This document shows, piece by piece, positions 21,401-36,400 of a stretch of DNA of 64,000 bases. How positions within the stretch are numbered: position 1 is the stretch's first letter; every line of letters begins with the position of its first letter. The stretch is from the NCBI GenBank assembly GCA_963920575.1, contig OY986964.1, positions 30,594,972-30,658,971 on the forward strand, given 5' to 3'. Both the position numbers and the translations under genes were made by a program. Below the pieces are notes generated by a model, which saw only the letters and a program-made list of their open reading frames with translations, was not told where the DNA came from and did not search any database. The DNA comes from Narthecium ossifragum (lineage: Eukaryota > Streptophyta > Magnoliopsida > Dioscoreales > Nartheciaceae).

Positions 21401-24400
21401 TTAAAACGCGTTGTGTCTATTAAGGGCTTACTAATACTTATATCGAACCCCGGACCATACCCAGGCGTTGTGGGATTGCTTATCCGACTACCCGACTCAG
21501 CCCCGCCCTCCAGGCGAAGGCATCTTGTCCCACGGTAGACCCAACAGGCCTCACAATCCACCCCCTTGGAGGCCCAGCGTCCTCGCTGGCACAATTTCCG
21601 GTTGGGAACCGGCTCTGATACCATACTGTAACACTCCGACCCTCCACTGGGCCCCGGCCCGCGGGCTCCCGGTCCGACCAGGATCTGCCCAGCGGCGCCG
21701 CTCCCCGACACAATATTGTCCGCTTTTGGCTCACCACAGAAATCTGGAAAAACTTCCCAGTAGGTCACCCATCGTGTGACTACTCCAGGTCGAGCACGCT
21801 TAACCTTGCTTAACCTTGGAGTTTTCTGGCGGATCATTGCCAACACGGCTTTAAAACGCGTTGTGTCTATTCAGGGCTTACTAATACTTATATCGAACCC
21901 CGGACCATACTCAGGCGTTGTGAGATTGCTTACCCGGCTACCCGACTCAGCCCCGCCCTCCAGGCGAAGGCATCTTGTCCCACGGTAGACCCAACATGCC
22001 TCACACATTTTTCCTACTAAGATGTGTCTTTAGGTATGTCAAAGTGCACTTGTTTCGGATCATGTCAATAATTCAGAGGTGCATATTTCATTGCATCTGT
22101 TCAAGTAGTGTATTGGCCTGTCCTGAAAGCGCATGGCTGCATGCACTCCTTTTACCTCCTTTTCGCAATCAGCTTGGGTGGCTATTTTCTAGTTCAAACA
22201 ATTTAAATGGCAAGACTTCACATTATCATAAGCAAGGATTTCCATACCGGCCAGCACATGTCCGTGCTGCCCGGTATGTACCGGACCGGCAGTTAGCCAG
22301 GATAACCCCCCCCCCCCCCCCCCTCCCCCGATACCGATTCGGGGGGGTGCCGGAATTGTGCCGGGCGATACATAAGGTATCGCCCGGTACTGACCCGATA
22401 TCGGGGGGTGCCGGAGGAGAGAGAGGAATAGAGGAAGCGGGAGGAGAGAGAGGGGAGGAAAGAAACAGAGAGGGGAGGGGGGAAGAGGAGAGAAACAGAG
22501 GCGCCAGAGGAGAGAGAGGAACAGAGGAAGAGGGAGGAGAGAGAGGGGAGGAGAGAAAGAGAGGAGAGAAAGAGAGGAGAGAAAGAGAGGGGAGGAGCCG
22601 GGGCAGAGGGGGGGCCGGATCCGGGAGGAGGACGAGGCGGAGAAGAGGAGACGGAGCCGGGGCGGAGGCGGAGGCGGGGGCGGGGGCGGAGGCGTAGGCG
22701 GAGGCGTGAAGAGGGCTGCGGGAGAAAAAAAGAGGAGAAGGAGAGAAGGGCTGCGGGAGAAAAAAAGAGGAGAGGGAGAGAAGTGGCGTGGGGAAGAAGT
22801 AAAAGAAAAGGGAGGGAGGGAGGGAGAGGGAGGGAGAGAGAGAGAGAGAGAGGATGGGTGAGGAAAAAGTAAATGAAAAGGGAGAGAGAGAGGACACGTG
22901 AATTTGGGGGGGGTGAGTGCTGACAAGTTAAAAATAAAAATCGGCATGTTATTTATCACTAATTTTTATTTATCAATGATAGGCCTCATATCAATGTTAT
23001 TTTTTTATTTAATGATGGTAATTAGTAACATTTTTTTATTTAATAATGATTGTTTTTAGCTATGGTAACTTTCCAATAATTAAATGTATCATAGGAAAAT
23101 TTAAAATTTTATGTTAATAATTATTTTAGTTATTATATTATTTTTAAATGTTATTTAGTTTTTTTTAATGACTTATTCGTGTTAATTTTTACGTTAATTG
23201 ATGATGCTATTTTCTATGTTAATTACTTACGATAATTTTTATATTAATTGATAAATGTTTTATTTTACATCAAAATTAATTCAAATTGGTGGACAAATGA
23301 GAAAACTAGTATTTGTCTATATTTGAAGGTGTTCAACAAAAAATTTGAAAATTTTCATGAATTTCCTGTTGGAGTGCTATCTGTTTTTGAGCTCTACTAG
23401 AAACATTTATCTTAGACCACCGGATGACAGATTATGGTTAGTCTGAAAAAGAACTTGGTGTGTACTCATATAATAGATGTATTGAGCCGTTGATTATGTG
23501 TCATGTATTGTATTATACTACTTTGATATGTTTTTGCTCTGCGCTAGTATAAGAGATTATATTTGGCCAATTAGAGATATTGAAAACGAGTGAATTTCAC
23601 TCATCTGGACCAGCACGGGGGTGTACTGGTGCGGCACGGCGCGTACCGGCGGCGCGTACCGTACTGGCGGGTTGCCGGCACGGCGCGTGCCACCGGCATG
23701 GCAATCCTTGATCATAAGATTCCTTTTCTTCTTTGTCATTCATATTGGAAATTATTTATCCATTTCATGCTATCTGGTGATGCAAGTATACTCAAATGCT
23801 TGTTCACTTCTTTAGCTGATCTTAGAATATCTTGTTTTCCCTTTGTTTTTGCTGTACAGTCACACCTATTGATTTGAAACAGACAGTGCAAGTTGGTAAA
23901 GATTTTCAGATCCGTGCTTACTATGCGGGGCATGTATGTTAGTGAACCCCTATATCTTCATATTTGTTCTGTTCATATACTCAAAATTTTCACAATTTAG
24001 CTGCTCATATTACTTTTATTTGCTCATCAAAGACTTATTAATGGTTGTGTAGACAGTGCATTACTTTAGGATGCTTTATGATGTTATTTCAAATTTTCAA
24101 TGTCCCAAGTGGGTGCATCCTTATACTAGCTTGCTCGAAAAGTTCATATTTCCATGATAAACTCTTTTACAACTTCACTGAGACATTCCCAGTATTGATA
24201 GATGACTTTAGCAAGGAAAATTTTGTATAACTTTTGCTAAGGCGCGGAAGAATAGCAACATGTCGAATCAATGGCCTTCTATTGGTGAAACTTAACATCT
24301 GTAGCTTTTGTTTACTGAGTCAATACTTGTAAAATTTTGATGCGGAGAAAAAGGCTAGACGTTGTTGGCTGATTGTGTTCTTTATGACCTCTTTCTCCCA

Positions 24401-27400
24401 TGGCAATAGCGCCAAAGAGTGAAATTAGTTTTATGGGAACAACCTCTGCTAGGATTAAGCTTCTGCTTGTTAGATCTTGTATATGTGCCATTAGGAAAGG
24501 ATACATGATTTTGCATGCTAATATGGACAAGCAAGGACAATATGAATTGGATAAGACATGATTTCTTGCTCAAGTCACTTTATGAGCTTCTGATTCTGTT
24601 ATTGCTAGAGAAGTTATGTGTAAAATCCCGAAATTGAAAGATGCCCTAGAGTTCACGTTGGATTAAGACTGTAATTGGGGTAGTAAATCAGATAATTGTA
24701 ACCCTAGTTGATTAGGTTAGCCTAAAGTACCTTTTTGAGACCTAATTGTAAGAATTTGAGTCAATCAAGACTCTATTTAGACCAAAAATCCCAGCAACTA
24801 TAAGTGGGTTTGAATCCAATTAGAATTAGGTCTAGTCAACTAAGTCTATTAAAAAGTTGTGTTTAAGTTCTTATAAATAACCAATTGGATTAGGTTAGAA
24901 TCCATTAGGACTCTAATTATTAGAATCCAGATTTCCTATTACATATAAAAGCCGCAGCCCTTTATTTTAGGGTTTTATACGTATCTTTCTCCTCTCTTTC
25001 TTCAAGTCCTGCGTTCAAGAGAGCTTTGGGGGCTTTTCGGCTGGCTACAAGTGTTCAATATTAGGGCTTTTGAAGGACAAGTAAGGTAGATACACTTATA
25101 ATAGATGTTACCCTAACTTGAGTGTTCATCCTTTCTGGCTTTAGGGTTCCATCTATAGATTTTCTGTGATTTCAGTCAAGCAATCCTTTGATGGTTTTAT
25201 GGCAGATTGTTCAAAGAGTGTAATGCAATAATGTTATGCTTGTGTAGCAGCTATTTAGGTTAACAAATAAGATTTATGTATATTATCGCATGTTACAATT
25301 TTCCTATTAGATACATAGCAGATTTTCAAAATGTTTTATAGCAGATTTTCATGGTTTGGTTGCAGATTTTATTACTACAGATTTTCAGATTTGTAGATAG
25401 GCAAGCTATGCTGATTTCTATATCTTTAAAATTCAGTTCATAACATATTAGAAGATGATACTAATGAGAATGTGTAGTCATGAGTACTAACCCTAAACAA
25501 ATGCTGGAAACTGCAGTAGATAGATAAGCTTTACACAAGGAAATTTAGAAAGGGACAACAATGGGAAGATATATCTATAAGCATGCACTCTGTAGCTTTA
25601 AATTATCTATTAAGTGTTTATATCTCAGTTAGTACTTCTAGTGCATGTGGTATAATATTGGATTTATAACCTTTTATGCCTATTTCTAAATCCATAGTTT
25701 TCATTGTATGGATGCCTTAGCTAGGATGCAGTTAAATTACAGCAAGTTAGAATTCAAATTTCCATCCATTCCTTATTGCTGTTTTACTTATGATTAATGT
25801 CAAGTTGTGTGCATCCATCTACTAATTTATGATATCAAGTTTTTGGTGCATAGCATACCATGTGAGTGTAGCATTGTGCATGATCATCTCCTCGCATATG
25901 TGTTAGCATGCTTAAGTAATTATTCAAAAGCATTACATATGCATAGTGTGCATGTTTGTCAAGCAAAAGTTGCCACCAAGGTGGAATGAGATCTGAGATG
26001 TCCTTAGTTGTCATGGCTGGGCAACTATGGATGAGTACTTTTAAAGGTTCACTGTTTGGTTGAGACCAACTGTGGGTCCTGGGCGTTTGAGTCCGAAAGA
26101 GCCGAGGCTCGACCTTATGCTAGCATGAGTAAGGATAGTTATCCCAAGTGCACGTGGGGTGCTATCACCAGACACCACTATAGTACTCGGCGGTAGAGCC
26201 AAAAAAATATATCTCATTATATCATGCATAAAAGTTCATGTCATGCAAGAGCTTTAAGTGATTTATGGGCATGAAAAGTTCAGCTTTTAAGTTTAATAAA
26301 CTGTGATTATTCTCTTTTTCAAGTGATGTGCTTTAATTCAGTTTTTGTTTTGCGAACATTTTTGTCTATATATCATTCTATTATGTGTTGTTTTCTACTG
26401 GGCTTTTATGCTCATGAGATAGATGGTTTTTTTTAGATACCCAAGATTCTGCGTAGGCGCGGGGATGGGAGTAAAGAAGAGAAGAGTTTAGGACTAGTTT
26501 ATAGCTTTTTTCAGTTTTAATCATGTTTTATTTGACTTTTTAGAAAGGTTATTTCAGTTTGAGGTCTGAGTTGCTTATTAGTCACTTTCTCTTTTCCAGA
26601 ACATTGTCTCGTTTTGGAGCTTTTGTAGGGCGCACTGCTTACCTATATATCCTATCTTCATGCTTGTAGGATCGTGATTTACTCCTAATTTGTTGCTAAA
26701 GTTTTTTTTTCCGTCTATATTTTATCTTTCTTCCCTCTTCAGGCAAAATTCTTTGTTAGTTTTCTTTCTTAAATACCTCAGCCATGGGTATTGCCTCAGC
26801 TAACATGTGTCTGTTAGGTTCTCGGAGCAGCAATGATTTATGCAAAAGTTGGAGACAGTACTATGGTTTACACAGGAGATTATAATATGACACCTGATAG
26901 ACATCTTGGAGCGGCTCAAATTGATCGGCTGCAGTTGGACCTAGTTATCACAGAGTATGGGATTAACAGTTTTGTTATTAAGTTTGATGAAACTACATAA
27001 TGGATTATTGCATGTCTTGCGACGATTTTACTTGTATTTTCTTTCATAATGTACCGATGTTTCATGCCTTGTATTGTTTGGTGTTTGTTAGGTACTATTG
27101 GTTCTTACCTAGGACACGATTCATCGATTTGTCAAAAACCCTATTGCATATTAGAAGAAAGTATGTCACTATTTGGGCGACTCATATAAACATAGTCGTT
27201 GTCTCATGGTTTAGAGTTATGACACATGCTTTAGTTGTCCTGGTTGTTTGTCAATTTTTTTGCATGCATAGTCTCCATCAAAAGTGGTTTTCATGCTTTC
27301 TTTTGCAAATTCTAATGTGTAATAAAGAGCTAGTTTCCTCCATTTGACTTCATGCTGTATATTACCATCAGATGTCAAGATGCTTTGCGACTAAGTTGTC

Positions 27401-30400
27401 GTATATGTTGTTGTTGATTATGACTGCAGAGGTCATGTCTGACGTAGAACAGGAATAGGAAGAGTTGAAGGAAGAAGGGGGAAGAAGAAGAAGAGGAGAG
27501 AGAGAGGAGAACACACAAGTTCAATTATCCATTGTCTTCATTGATCCTTGTAGACAACCCTATGGCTTATTTATAGTCCTAAAACTACCAAGTCAGCTCC
27601 CCTAGCTTATTTAGTCATATACCTTTCATGAAGGCCTGAAGACCAATTAGCTGACATCTTTATGAAAACCATGTATTGGAGCTGATAGGATTAAGAATTT
27701 GTTTTGTTCAAGCATGGATTGCCGTGGCGGTCCATGATGATTGGCCACGTATACTGCTGGTAATTTAGTAGCGCAATAAATATTCTGTTACGGAATGCGT
27801 GCGCTGATACATCTGTCAGAGTCTGAAGCTTTCCATGCGAATGCACGTATTGGTGGCTCCTGGTTCTGAGTTGGATTTTCGTAGCATATTTGCTCAAGCT
27901 TGAGGGAGAGTGTTAAATACTAGTTTATAGGGCACATCTATGATTTTTCTGTACTATTTCTCCCCTCTTCATGCACATAAAGAGTTTTTTGTTTAAAATG
28001 TCTCTTTTCTTTATGCACATTTAAAGAGATGTGAGAACTTTGATTGATTGATGACCCCCAAAGACTTCCACATGTAAAGTTCTGATTTTGTGCTTTTTTG
28101 CAGGTCTACATACGCTACAACTTTTCGGGATTTGAAATATGCTCGGGAAAGGGAGTTTCTAAAAGCTGTATGTTTTCTGCTTCATGCTAAAATTTCCTTG
28201 AAAAATGGTATCATGCTCATGTTAATCTTAATCTTGTTTGCACTTTCAGGCATAATTGTTGAGGCTAAGATGTGCAAAACCAATCAAGTTTTTGTGTGAA
28301 TTGTTTCCTGAAAGCTGTACTTCATTAATAATTAGCCAGCCTTAACTCATTAGCTAGCAAGCCTTAACTCATTAGCTAACCTACACCATGGGATATGTAT
28401 GAACTATTGTGCCTACATTCTCTGATAATTTTAGTTTCTTATCTAATTCTTTTTTCTCCAAAACCTTTATGATTTTTTCATGAAATTTGCTTGTAGTAAA
28501 TGAGTTCCTTGTGTGGGTAAAATTGTGATAGTTCATGTGCCAAGCAAGGATTTCCATACCGGCCGGCACATGTCCGTGCCGGCCGGTATGTACCGGACCG
28601 GCAGCTAGCCAGGATAAAAAACCCCCTCGAATTGGTACCGGGGGGTGCCGTAGTTGTGCCGGGCGATACCTTATGTATCGCCCGATACTGACCCGATACG
28701 TACCGAATCGGAGAAGAGGAGGGGAGGAGCCGTACACCGGAGGGAAGAAAGGGGAAGAATCAGAGAAGAAGGGAAAGAGGGAAAAGAGAAGAGAAACGGA
28801 GGAAGAGGGAGGAGAGAGAGAGAGGGGAGGAGGGAAAGAGGAAAGAAACATAGGAGTCAGAGGAGAGAGAGGAACAAAGGAATAGGGAGGAGAGAGAGAG
28901 AGGGGAGGAGAGAGAGAGGAGAGAAAGAGAGAGGGGAGGAGCCGGAGCCGGAAGGAGGACGAGACGGAGAAGAGGAGAGGACGGAGGCGGAGGGGAGGAG
29001 GAGCCCGAGGCGGAGGTGGAGGGGAGGGGCCGGAGGTGGAGGAGAGGAGGAGGAGCAGTGAATGCGATCTCGGGAGGGGTAGGTAAGGAGTGAAGAGGGC
29101 CTGCGGGAGAAGAAAAGAGAAGGAGAGGGGAGAGCACTGGCCACGCGGGGAAAAAGGAAAGAAAAGGTAGGAGAGAAAAAGAGAGGGTGACACGTGAATT
29201 TGTGTTTAGCATACAAAGCAAGATAAGGAGAGAAATGAAAGAAAAAGAAGCTGGTCGGATAGTCAGCATGTAAGAAAAGGAGAGAGAAGAGGGGTGAGTG
29301 AGTGCAGCAAGTCAGAGAAGGAGAGAGAGAGGGGGGTGAGTGAGTGCATCAAGCAGAGAAGGAGAGAGGGGGGAGGGGGTGAGTGAGTGCCGACAAGCTA
29401 AAAATAAAAATCGGTATGTTATTTATCATTAGTTTTTATTTATCAATTATAAGCTTCATATAATATGTTATTTTTTTATTTTTTATTTAATGATGGTAAT
29501 TAGTAACATTTTTTTATTTAATAATGATTGTTTTTAGCATTCTTTTTTATCTAATAATGGTAACTTTTCAATAATTAAATGTATCATATGAAATTTTAAA
29601 ATTCGTATGCCTATCTTGATACAAATCAGCCATACCAACCACATCAGATTGAAGCTGGTCCGGCACGGTGTGTACCAGCGGTGCGTACCGTACCGACGGG
29701 TTGCCGGCACGGCGTGTGCCACCGGCATGGCATGTGCCACCGGCATGGCAATCCTTGGTGCCAAGTAAACATTATTTGGATATATTTATTCAATGGCTCA
29801 ATTTTTGTATGCTGCATCTTGAATATATATGTTCTACGACGGGAAATGAATTGCGTGAGAAAAGGACTCCTAAAAAATGTAGTAACTAGGTTGTTTTTGT
29901 GGACTGATGTCTTAAATGAAGTAAATATACTACGCATGTTGTTTGAATATACTTCTCTCTTGGCCTTTTGTAACAGAAATATAATTAAGATTAATAAGTA
30001 CATAAGCAAGTAGGTTTGCTATTTTTATTTGAAAGCCTGCCTTCTGTCATAGTAGAACAAATAGAGTGATCTTATTTATCAAATTGAGGTCTTAGAATGA
30101 GTTGAATATTTTTGTCTAACAAGTTTAGGTTATGTCTATCATGACGAATGATTTGGATTCACTGGTGTATGTGGTTTGATTTGCATGTACAAAGACAGGA
30201 GCGAAGGGTTGTCTTTGCATGCGTGCATGCGTGTTCTTGCACATCTGCGCACTTGACATATTGTGCGTGCATGCACTTGACATATTGTGTATGTGTCTCT
30301 GTTTCTGTCTGTACATGACTCGGTCTGTGATTGTCCATATCCATGTGTCTGTGCACGCATGCCCTTCCTTTTATATGCTTATGTGATTACTATATGCTCT

Positions 30401-33400
30401 TTTGCCCTCGTCTTTTAATTGAAATCCTGTTCTTTCATATGATTTTCTTTGATGTCAATCTAGGCATATGCGAAGCAGGTAATCTAGGTTGACATATCTT
30501 GTCTATACACCATATGTCCATTGTTGCATATTACAGGGTAATAACTGTTGCTACTAAACATTAGGTATACGACAACTAATAATTAAATTCTTTTACTTTT
30601 AACTTTCTCAAAAGTAAATACAACGACTCACTTTTTCAACAACTGTCAGACAAGGATAGTTAATGTATGATAACATAGCATTTGGTTGCACATATTTAGG
30701 TGTTAGAGCAATCTCAGCTTTCGCTATACTCACCGATTGCTGATATCTTGGTTGATCAATCACTTTGGAGCTTGGACTGCTAAAATAGTTCATGGTTCAT
30801 GCTTTGTAGAAGTTTCAGTTGAGTGAACAGTTGATATCATTTTATTTGTGCTTTAGAGGCATTCGCAGTTAAACGTGACCAAGTCATCCTGAAAACTTTA
30901 ATTTGCTCTTTTACTGGAAATTGCCATTAATATCTTTATTACATAGCCATGATACTTCATCTTCTGAATGACATGATATTCTGGGACCGAAAACATATGA
31001 GTAGTAATCGTCTCATTGTTCATCCTATGACTCTTTGACATGCCTAAAAGTAGCTTTCGTGCATATTATCTTGACTATTTTGTGGTGGCAGACTCTTTTT
31101 CATTTGAACTATAACCCTCCCATGCTTGTTAGGTCCATAAATGTGTTGTTGGAGGAGGAAAAGTTTTGATCCCAACATTTGCTTTGGGGAGAGCACAGGT
31201 ACATTCTTTTGCAAATTATCATCTTTTGTAGGTTGCTTTGATAATGTACACAAGCATTTTATTAGGAATAGGAATGCCATATAAGCTATAAATGCGCATT
31301 TTATTTTTAGTTGTAGAAGCTCTTTCTACATGAAAATAAAAAGATTCTAGTTATTTCATCATGAAAAAGTAGCTTTTCCCCCTTTTTCCGTTCTAATATG
31401 ACAACATTCAGTGCATCAAAGTTTAGGCTGATCATTTCTTATGATTGAGTCAAGGTTTTCTTACTAGTTTGCTCGTTAATCAAGAGGTCTAGATCAATAT
31501 ATGTTTGCAAATGTGCTCTAGAGTTCATGGAGGGCGACACATAATCGATCCTGCATTGAATTGATTGTGATGAATTATGGTCGGATGGTACACACCAAGG
31601 ATTGCCATGCCGGCTGTCCGTGCCGGCCGGTATGTACCGGACCGGCAGCTAGCCGGGACAAAAAACCCCCCCGAATCGGTTTCGGGGGTGCCGGAGTTGT
31701 GCCGGGCGATACCTTACATAAGGTATCGCCCGGTACGGAACCGATGCGTACCGGATCTGGAGAGGGGAGGAGAGAGCGGGAGGGAAGGAGGAGAAAAACA
31801 GAGGAGAGAGCGGGAGGGAAAGAGGAGAGAAACAGAGGAGAGGTAGGAGGGGAAGAAAGAGAGGGGAGGAGAGAGCAGGAGGGAAGGAGGAGGCGGAGAA
31901 GAGGAGGAGACGGAGCCGGATGGGAGGAGGAACCGGAGCCGGAGAAGAGGAGGAGCCGGAGGCCGAGCGGAGGAGGAGCGGGAGGGGAGGAGCCGCGGCC
32001 TCGGGGGAAGGAAAAGTAGGCTGGGACGTACCGGATCCGGAGAGGAGAGAGCTGAGCCGGAGGGGATAAGGAGCCGGAGCCGGAGGGGATGTGGAGCCGG
32101 AGCCGGAGCCGGAGAAGAGGAGGAGCCGTAGGCCGAGCGGAGGAGGAGCGGGAGGGGAGGAGCTGCGGTCTCGGGGGAAGGAAAAGTAGCGGGGGAGGAA
32201 AAGTAGCAGAGAAGGAGGGAAGAAAAGAGGCCATGGGTGGGAGAAAAAAGAAGGGAGGAGAGGGAGGAGAGAAGTAGCCACGTGGAGGGAAAAAAAAAGA
32301 AAGACGTGTTGGGGAGGAAGAGAGAGAGAGAGGAGAATTGGCGGCTAGATTGGTGGGCCAGCATAGAGAGCATGGGATAAGAAGAAAGGTATTGTCGGGT
32401 AGTCAGCAAGTCAGAGAATGAGATAGAGAATGGGTGAGTGAGTGCCGATGGGCTAAAAATCGGTATGTTATTTATCATTAGTTTTTATTTATCAATGATG
32501 AGCCTCATATAGTATGTTATTTATTATTATTTTTTATTTAATGATGGTAATTACTAAATTTTTTTTTATATTTAATCATGATTGTTTTTAGCATTCTTTT
32601 TTATCTAATAATAGTGACTTTTCGATAATTAAATGTATTATATGAAATTTTAAATCTTATGTTAATAATCATTTTAGTTATTATATTACTTTCTAATGCT
32701 ATTTAGTTTTTTATTACTTATTCATGTTAATTTTTAGGTTAATTGCCTATGTTACTTTCTATGTTAATTACTTACGATAGTTTTTATATTAAGAGAAAAT
32801 TTAAAAATAATTTTATAACATTTAAAAATTTGTAATTTTTTTTTAAAATTCTTAGGAAAATTTAAAAAATTCGTAGAAATTTTTTTAAAATTCATAAATT
32901 TTTTTAAAAAAACATTTGTAGAAATATGTTCATCTTCGTCTGCCCATTCATGGTCACTATGGAGAGAGATATGATCATGACGGTTATGTTACGTTCCAGC
33001 ATTCTAGTCACATTGGCCAGCCTCAGTGGCCACAAGAGCCTACCTTCATGCATGGTATTTTTGGAGATACCAGATTATCAACTTCACGCGATAGTTTCGG
33101 ATATTCGTAGGGCTATCCTAATACAAACCAGTCATACCAATCACATCGGATTGAAATGCTGACTATACAGGCTTATGAGTCTGTCATTGATTTCAAGCAT
33201 GATGCTGTAGAGTATCAGTCGCTTATTAGAGAGTTTGAAGTCTATTATTCTCCTTATATGACTTTCCTTCAGTATATACAACACTTGAGTTCTACTAGAA
33301 ACATTTATCTTAGACCATCGATGACAGATTATGGTTAGTCTGAGAAAGAGCTTGATGTATGCTCATATGAGAGATGTATTGAGCTGTTGATTATGTGTCA

Positions 33401-36400
33401 TGTATTGTATTATACTAGCTTGGTATGTTTTCACTCTACTCTGATATAAGAGATTATATTTGGCCAATTGGAGATGTTGAATACGAGTGGATTTCACTCA
33501 TCTGGACCGGCACGGGGGCGTGCCGGTCCGGCACAGCGCGTACCTGCAGCGCGTACCGTACCGGTGGGTTGCCGGCACGGCGCGTGCCACCGGCATGGCA
33601 ATCCTTGGTACACACTCCATATCCATCTACTGTGAAAAATCTAGAACCGCATCACCTCACCATCTCAACTTAGCTTGCGTAACTAGACATCAAAAGCACT
33701 AATCCAAGACCTCTTTTAGGTCTTATCTAATAAATGCTATTTACAGAAGAGATCTAGTGATATCTTGAATTCAGTCCTTTCATAAGAACGAATTGCAGAA
33801 TGCAGACTAAGTATTAAGTAGATCTGCTGGAATGAGAAATCCAAAAAAAAGTAGGGTTCTCTTAATCTCACATGTTTCCACAATACTTAAATGTGATCTA
33901 GGAGCTCTGCATATTGTTGGATGATTTCTGGGAACGAATGGATCTGAAGGTTCCTATTTACTTCTCGGCTGGTATGATTTGTTATCCCTGCTCATTGATC
34001 GCTATTTTCTATTTCCATTCTTTTACTTCTATTGGGTGTGCTCACGTCATGTGCATTAATGCTATGTTCGTAATTGTATTTGTTGGTATTTATTCTCCTT
34101 TTCTTGGGGATAAATGAGTGGGTTTTGCTAAATGAAAGCGCCCTCTGATGGAAAGTCTCTGCGTATCTTGCATTCTGAAGTAGAAAGTGTGGAAAGCTTG
34201 GGATTCTGGGCCTTTTAAAGCTGAAGGGGTAGAAAGCTAGAAAAATTCATGGGTCTGCTGCATGCTGCTTCAGTTGAGGTTGAGAACTCTTATGGGGACT
34301 AAGCATTCTGAGCGAGTCCACTTTTCTCTAGCTCAGGGAGTCCTGGGCTTTGGGTAACTTGCCAAAAACCTTCCATATAAGACTTCTGATATAAAAATTA
34401 GGATGCATTAGTGTTGCTTGTGGTGGAATATCTAAAAATGTAGATAACTTTTTGGACCAAAGGTAACTGAATTGTAACAGAAATTGGACTGCTGGTCATG
34501 ATAATGGTTAAATGGTGGTGGATTTTGACGATATGTGGAAGCAAATTTACTGTTGCTCATTGGAGTATTATTAGAGGTACATTAGGCATACTAATGCTTA
34601 TTAGGGAGCTCACTTTATTTTCTTAAGTTGGAAAGTTCACTTCTTAGGTTGATATCTGCCATATATTGCTCCTTATACCTCTTGGCAGCTTCATCTTGTG
34701 CGTTCCTCCCTCCTTACATCCCTTGTTTAAAGTTGATTTATCATTTATCCCCCACTCCCCCTACAATTTTTTTCTATGCATCACATAGAGGCTAAATCTG
34801 GTAGGTGGCTTTGATCAACCATCAATGTAAGATTTTTTGTTTCTACACTCCGTGGTTCCAGATATGAGTGTATTTAAAAGATACACCATTCAGGTTATGT
34901 GCCTTATATTTTTCTAGAAATTTGCTTTATGATAACATTTGTCTGATTTGCTCATTTAGCATAAAGTGTGCTGAACTGCTGATTACTCATCATGCCTTTT
35001 ATGATGATTAACAGGTTTAACAATTCAAGCTAATATGTATTATAAGATGCTTGTTGGATGGACGAGCCAAAAGATCAAGGAAACTTATGCCACACGCAAC
35101 GCTTTCGACTTTAAACATGGTACTTACCTTTGAGTTTGAGCTGTATGGGTTCCAGTCTTTTTAGTCTTGTTCCATGGGAAATTTTTTTTAACTTTCTTTA
35201 ATGTTTTTTTCTCGTTATGTTTCAGTTGCTTTAACTTTAAATGAAAGATTTTAACCTGTTTCTTTTGTAATTGCATTTTACGCTAATTTTTCACAACATT
35301 CAATTGTGATGACAAAGTGAGTACATGCAGATCCTAGGATAGTGATTGTATGGACCTGAAGCAACTTGAACTATTTATTATCAGAACCTTAAAAGACTGG
35401 GCAACTCACAATTGTGCTTAATGTGCCCATATCAACTTATCATCATCCTGTTGTTGTGGTGGAAATGGGTTGTTCCATATCATTGTCTTCCTTTTTCTTC
35501 ACATTTATGTGTATATTTATTTCTTAATTTCTTCTTTTTTTGTGTCAGTGGTTCCTTGATGCCATTGCAGTAAATACGCGTGAAACAAATTAAGCCACAG
35601 ATAATTAATACAATGGCAATAAGAGCTTCCTTATTAATCTAGCCTGATGTGTGTTTAAACTAAGCATTGAGTACTATGAACTTATTCTTGTGGATCGATT
35701 AAATTTTTTTTTTTTGAGTGATCTTATTGATAAAATCTTCCTTCCTTCTTGCTTTTCCTGACATTTTTCATACTTGAACAATCTTTCTGTTGTACATCTC
35801 ATCTTTCCTTGCAGATCCCTTCAGGGACAAGGTCTGAGTCTTTATGTATTACCAATGCTTTAAGGAAGCAAATCTGGAATAATTTGGCCGTAAATTTCTT
35901 GAGCTTGGATGCAGAGTTGTACAGGAGACTTGAAAAATGTTATCCATATTAAAAATTGAGGCTTGAAAGGCATCAAAGAAAAACACAACGAAATGTCTTT
36001 TTCCTCTGGTCCATTGTTGGGAAAATAATACCCTGAGGAATGCTGCTGCTTACTTAGTAAATGAAGAATACTACTGGTAAATGAAGACTTGTAACATTAA
36101 AACAATATTTTGTTATTATAAAAGTACTTATAAAATATTTTGTTGGCTTGTTAAATCTCACTTGCTAACATGGTACTAATAAGACACAAAAATACTAGTA
36201 GTAAATGAAAAATTGGTAGACGATAGCACAAAATAACAAAAAGGGTTGTTTTCGTACTTGGCATCCAAAAGCAACTATCCATGCAATTTAACCCATATTT
36301 CACAACAAAACACCTTTTCCTTATGTAGCATATTTCACAACAAAACACCCATATTTCACAACAAAACCAAACGGCCACGTATCTTGTAATATTTCATTAT

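Noticed and set aside
21312..21830. 5S rRNA genes
   Set aside because: The 5S-like blocks cover only the 3' half of 5S, are diverged, and lie at the same place in both LTRs of a Cassandra element with a target duplication.
22189..22959. Long Ser/Leu/Pro-rich open frames on the minus strand, also at 28381-29269 and 31575-32478
   Set aside because: They are translations of the GA-rich (on the other strand CT-rich) tracts inside the CAAGGATT elements. Composition is low-complexity, several frames are open at once, and there are no domains.
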